This document shows positions 6,401 through 8,457 of a DNA stretch of 8,457 bases, piece by piece. The stretch lies in assembly GCA_028279995.1 (NCBI GenBank), contig JANQMQ010000215.1, positions 1-8,457 of the forward strand, in the 5' to 3' direction. The notes below the pieces were generated by a model that saw nothing but the letters and a program-made list of their open reading frames with translations, had not been told where the DNA came from and searched no databases. Within the stretch, counting starts at the first letter, position 1. Every line of letters starts with the position of its first letter. Source of the stretch: Candidatus Phaeomarinibacter sp. (GTDB lineage Bacteria > Pseudomonadota > Alphaproteobacteria > CGMCC-115125). The position numbers and the translations under genes are program-made.

Positions 6401-6410
6401 GGGGAGGAAG
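6401..6410 (+). promoter_or_regulatory. Strong Shine-Dalgarno fixing the start at 6415
   Basis: The purine run GGGGAGGAAG contains GGAGG (6403-6407) seven bases ahead of the ATG at 6415. The next codons encode MKKTTPRLR, a typical signal-peptide start. This decides against the longer frame beginning with TTG at 6262. Confidence 0.8.
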
Positions 6411-6414
6411 ATCA

Positions 6415-6960
6415 ATGAAGAAAACGACACCCAGACTCCGTCTGGCAGCGGCACTTGCAGCCATGGCGGCGCTATTCGGAGCCCCCTCCGCCAATGCCTT
6501 TACGGGCATTGAACCCTTCCTGGGCCAGTGGCTCGGCGAAGGCGTGACGGCAACATCCGGTGGGCTGGAGAATGTGGATTTCCGCGGCACTGATCTGGAC
6601 GTGCAGATTTATCCCAAGGGTGCCACGGGCTTCATCGTCTCTCAGCGGGAAGTGCTGTGGTCTGCAGGCGAGGAAGAGCAGCATTCAATGACGCTTGTGT
6701 TCGATCCTACAAGCCAGCCGGGCGTCTTCGAAGCGCAGCAGGATTGCAACCCGGTCTCGCAGGTCGGCTGCGCCTGGGCCCGCATTGCTGGCGACACCCT
6801 TACCATCACCATGCTGTCCTTCAAGCGGTCGGACGAAGCCAACTACCGCGTCTACAAGCGGACACTGACGGACAATGGCCTTGAGCTGGCCTATAGCCAC
6901 ATGGTCGACGATGCAGTGGCGGAAAGCTTTGAAGGCTTTGCAGTGCGCCAGATCAACTAG
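6415..6960 (+). CDS. Exported protein of unknown function, lipocalin-like in pattern
   Basis: The 181-residue precursor has a clear signal peptide: MKKTTPRLRL, then an Ala-rich hydrophobic core, with probable cleavage after SANA at about residue 28. The mature part (about 153 residues) opens with FTGIEPFLGQWLGEGV (29-44). It continues as alternating short strands such as TGFIVSQREVLW, HSMTLVFDPTSQPGVFEA, DTLTITMLSF and NYRVYKRTLTDNGLELAYSH. A GxW near the start of an all-beta protein of this size suggests a lipocalin or fatty-acid-binding-type barrel, but I do not recognise a family. Two cysteines, in QDCNP and GCAW, lie eight residues apart and could form a disulfide in the periplasm. It is a single gene with its own leader hairpin and a strong terminator behind it. 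The function is unknown. Confidence 0.82.
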   Translation: MKKTTPRLRLAAALAAMAALFGAPSANAFTGIEPFLGQWLGEGVTATSGGLENVDFRGTDLDVQIYPKGATGFIVSQREVLWSAGEEEQHSMTLVFDPTSQPGVFEAQQDCNPVSQVGCAWARIAGDTLTITMLSFKRSDEANYRVYKRTLTDNGLELAYSHMVDDAVAESFEGFAVRQIN

Positions 6961-6975
6961 CGTATCCAAGCAGAC

Positions 6976-7007
6976 AAAAAAAGCCGGGGAGCAATCCCCG
7001 GCCTTTT
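6976..7007. terminator. Bidirectional intrinsic terminator between convergent genes
   Basis: GCCGGGGA (6983-6990) and TCCCCGGC (6995-7002) form a perfect eight-base-pair stem closed by a GCAA loop of the stable GNRA type. On the plus strand it is followed by CTTTT (7003-7007). On the minus strand seven Ts (complement of 6976-6982) follow. It sits 22 bases after the exported-protein stop and about 28 bases beyond the thiolase stop, and so serves both. The longer T-run makes it stronger for the thiolase transcript. Confidence 0.9.
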
Positions 7008-7030
7008 CTATTTGAGTATGTGGGACGTGT

Positions 7031-8233
7031 TTACGCCCCATGCGCACCGATGATCGAGACCGAGCACACATTCTGCGACGGTGAGCCGCCGAGATTGTGC
7101 GTCAGGCCGATCTTCGGGTCGGCCAGCTGGCGGGCGTCGGCGCGGCCCTGCAGCTGCAGATACATCTCGTAGAGCATCCGCAGGCCGGACGCCCCAATCG
7201 GATGGCCGAAGCATTTGAGCCCGCCGTCGATCTGGCACGGCACCTGACCGTCAGCATCGTAGAACCCGTCCATGACGTCCTTCACCGCGCCCCCCTCGGG
7301 CGAAATGAACAGATCTTCCATGGTCACAAGTTCGGTGACGGAGAAGCAGTCATGCACTTCCATCATCGAGACTTCCTCGCGCGGCTTCTCGATACCGGCT
7401 TCCTGATAGGCCTTCTTGGCGGCAATGCGGGCCGTGTGGAAGTAGGAGCCGTCCCAGGAATTGTGCTGGCTCTCAAGACCATTGGAGACGGACAGCTGCA
7501 ACGCCTTGACCGTCACGATGTCATGCTTGCCCATGGCCTTGGCGATTTCTGGCGTCGTGACGATGGCAGCAGCCGCGCCGTCAGACACACCGCAGCAGTC
7601 AAACAGCCCCAGCGGTTCGGCAATCATCGGCGCGTTGAGCACCTGCTCTTCTGAAACTGCCTTCTGCAAATGGGCCTTGCCGTTCTTCGCGCCGTTTTCA
7701 TGGCTCTTCACAGACACATGCGCGATGGCCCGCTTTAGGTCATCTTTCGAGACATTGTGCTTTGCCCGATAGGCCGAAGCGAGCTGGGCGAAGTTGCCCG
7801 GCGCTGATCCGGTGGGGGACCACTGCGGAATGAGTGTGCCCATGTTGCCCGTCGGCAGGCCACCATAGCCTGTGTCCTTGAGTTTCTCGACGCCAAGTGC
7901 CAGCGCAATATCGCACGCGCCGGAAGCGACGGCATACACAGCGCCGCGGAACGCTTCCGAGCCCGATGCGCAGAAATTTTCAACACGGGTCACCGCGATG
8001 TTCGGCAGCTTGAGGGCTACAGAAAGCGGCGTACCGCCTTTGCCGGTGCCGATTTCATCAATGTGGGTGGAGAACCATGCGGCATCCAGCTGCGTCGGCT
8101 CCACTCCTGCATCCTGCATGGCTTCGAGATAGGCTTCGACCATCAGGTCTTCGGGATCGCTGTCCCACCGTTCGCCGAACTTTGAGCAGCCCATGCCCAG
8201 AATGGCGACTTTGTCCTTGATGCCGCTTGCCAT
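7031..8233 (-). CDS. SCP-x-type thiolase (acetyl-CoA acyltransferase, lipid-transfer thiolase family)
   Basis: This 400-residue enzyme of the thiolase superfamily would cleave a 3-ketoacyl-CoA with CoA, releasing acetyl- or propionyl-CoA. The nucleophilic Cys88 lies in VENFCASGSEAF (84-95). The motif HDCF (295-298), which in the SCP2/SCP-x thiolase group replaces the NEAF motif of ordinary thiolases, is present. So are GHPIGASG (343-350, with His344) and HNLGG (379-383). The start is well fixed: a consensus AGGAGGA (8248-8242, minus strand) lies eight bases before the ATG at 8233. Homologues act in degradation of sterol side chains and branched or long-chain acids, and many need a DUF35 OB-fold partner, which is not seen here. 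A DoxX-family gene lies 55 bases upstream on the same strand. The chain length used cannot be read from sequence. Confidence 0.93.
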   Translation of the reverse strand: MASGIKDKVAILGMGCSKFGERWDSDPEDLMVEAYLEAMQDAGVEPTQLDAAWFSTHIDEIGTGKGGTPLSVALKLPNIAVTRVENFCASGSEAFRGAVYAVASGACDIALALGVEKLKDTGYGGLPTGNMGTLIPQWSPTGSAPGNFAQLASAYRAKHNVSKDDLKRAIAHVSVKSHENGAKNGKAHLQKAVSEEQVLNAPMIAEPLGLFDCCGVSDGAAAAIVTTPEIAKAMGKHDIVTVKALQLSVSNGLESQHNSWDGSYFHTARIAAKKAYQEAGIEKPREEVSMMEVHDCFSVTELVTMEDLFISPEGGAVKDVMDGFYDADGQVPCQIDGGLKCFGHPIGASGLRMLYEMYLQLQGRADARQLADPKIGLTHNLGGSPSQNVCSVSIIGAHGA

Positions 8234-8252
8234 ATTGCGTGTCCTCCTTGGT

Positions 8253-8271
8253 GGGCCGGTTTGTGAGGCCC
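8253..8271 (-). other. Small inverted repeat upstream of the thiolase ribosome-binding site
   Basis: On the minus strand GGGCC (8271-8267) can pair with GGCCC (8257-8253) across nine bases, ending four bases before the AGGAGGA Shine-Dalgarno. With only five pairs it is weak on its own. It is listed because two other genes in the window also have a stem directly before the ribosome-binding site. Confidence 0.25.
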
Positions 8272-8288
8272 TGTTTCAGTTCGAATGC

Positions 8289-8457
8289 CTAGGTGCGCCT
8301 AGAATACTCCCAAGCGCCTGTAACCAAAAGCCCGGCCAGAATGCCGGTGTTCTTGACGAAAAGCTGCGCCTCGGCGAGTACGAGGTCCTCAGGCACGGCC
8401 CAGAAATTGTGAACGCCGATATTGATGGCGAGCGTCAGCGCCGCCAGTGAGAACGCT
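8289..8457 (-). CDS. DoxX-family membrane protein (C-terminal part only)
   Basis: The last 55 residues of a minus-strand gene are visible; its start lies beyond the right edge. The fragment runs from a hydrophobic helix, LAALTLAINIGVHNFWAV, through DLVLAEAQLFVKNTGILAGLLVTG to a short polar tail, WEYSRRT. The HNFW motif followed by FVKN and a glycine-rich helix is characteristic of the end of DoxX-type four-helix membrane proteins. Known DoxX proteins are linked to redox or electron-transfer complexes, but most members have no defined role. The gene precedes the thiolase by 55 bases with no convincing terminator between them, so they may be co-transcribed. Functional linkage between the two is not evident. 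Confidence 0.78.
   Translation of the reverse strand, partial: AFSLAALTLAINIGVHNFWAVPEDLVLAEAQLFVKNTGILAGLLVTGAWEYSRRT

Larger units (their letters stand above)
6236..6414 (+). promoter_or_regulatory. Intergenic leader of the exported-protein gene, with a dyad and a possible promoter
   Basis: This non-coding stretch contains a poor promoter candidate, TTGGCG (6286-6291) and TAGGCT (6309-6314) spaced by 17 bases. It also holds a short perfect dyad CCATCC-G-GGATGG (6352-6364) that could be an operator half-site pair, and a hairpin next to the ribosome-binding site (described separately). The reading frame is open upstream to 6262. That 51-residue extension lacks homology-like features and would bury the signal peptide, so I treat the region as untranslated. 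Confidence 0.35.

Noticed and set aside
6262..6414. N-terminal extension of the exported-protein gene beginning at TTG 6262
   Set aside because: The strong GGAGG at 6403-6407 and the signal peptide starting at 6415 show the true start; the extension looks like untranslated leader and contains a hairpin.
7097..7654. Plus-strand open frame (185 codons) opposite the thiolase
   Set aside because: It is the complement of a clear thiolase with all catalytic motifs, and has no independent signals.
8289..8302. CTAGG-TGCG-CCTAG inverted repeat over the DoxX stop codon as a regulatory site or terminator
   Set aside because: Only five pairs and no T-run; part of it is coding sequence, so chance is the simplest explanation.
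1..8457. Mobile element, CRISPR or defence system
   Set aside because: No terminal inverted repeats, transposase or integrase motifs, regularly spaced repeats or abrupt base-composition shift were seen; every gene fits housekeeping or metabolic families.

Overview
The window is a bacterial chromosomal segment, coding-dense and moderately GC-rich (about 60% by eye, not calculated). It most resembles an alphaproteobacterium that degrades lipids or unusual fatty acids. The evidence is the family mix (DUF502 membrane protein, SCP-x-type thiolase, DUF3089 hydrolase, APH-type kinase with DUF6285, DUF7064/7065 protein). Placement below class, for example near Parvibaculum or Hyphomonadaceae, is a guess. 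There are no tRNA or rRNA genes, insertion sequences or CRISPR arrays.

Layout. Positions 1-966 (minus): a two-gene unit, a DUF502 two-TM membrane protein followed by a 4-base-overlapping small cupin cut by the window edge. Positions 967-1146: a divergent intergenic region with candidate back-to-back promoters and a strong leader hairpin abutting the Shine-Dalgarno of the next gene. Positions 1147-5012 (plus): a tight five-gene operon made of a DUF7065/DUF7064 lipocalin-like protein, an APH-fold kinase, a DUF6285 protein, an enoyl-CoA hydratase and an exported YceI lipid-binding protein. Junctions are ATGA or TGATG overlaps, 3 bp and 31 bp. Positions 5072-6235 (plus): a membrane-anchored DUF3089 alpha/beta hydrolase. 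Positions 6415-6960 (plus): an unassigned exported protein with its own leader hairpin. Positions 6976-7007: a bidirectional terminator. Positions 7031-8233 (minus): an SCP-x-type thiolase. Positions 8289-8457 (minus): the C-terminus of a DoxX-family membrane protein.

How the genes may work together. The kinase plus DUF6285 pair is the arrangement known from LvaA/LvaB of levulinate catabolism, where a 4-hydroxyacyl-CoA is phosphorylated so that the phosphate can be eliminated to an enoyl-CoA. An enoyl-CoA hydratase follows immediately, and a degradative thiolase lies nearby on the other strand. The most interesting reading is a catabolic module for a gamma-hydroxylated or otherwise blocked acyl-CoA. 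The DUF7064/7065 protein, translationally coupled to the kinase, would be an uncharacterised partner. The acyl-CoA dehydrogenase and CoA ligase such a route needs are not in this window. Downstream cell-envelope proteins (YceI, anchored hydrolase, exported small protein) suggest a link to handling a hydrophobic substrate, but that is inference from proximity.
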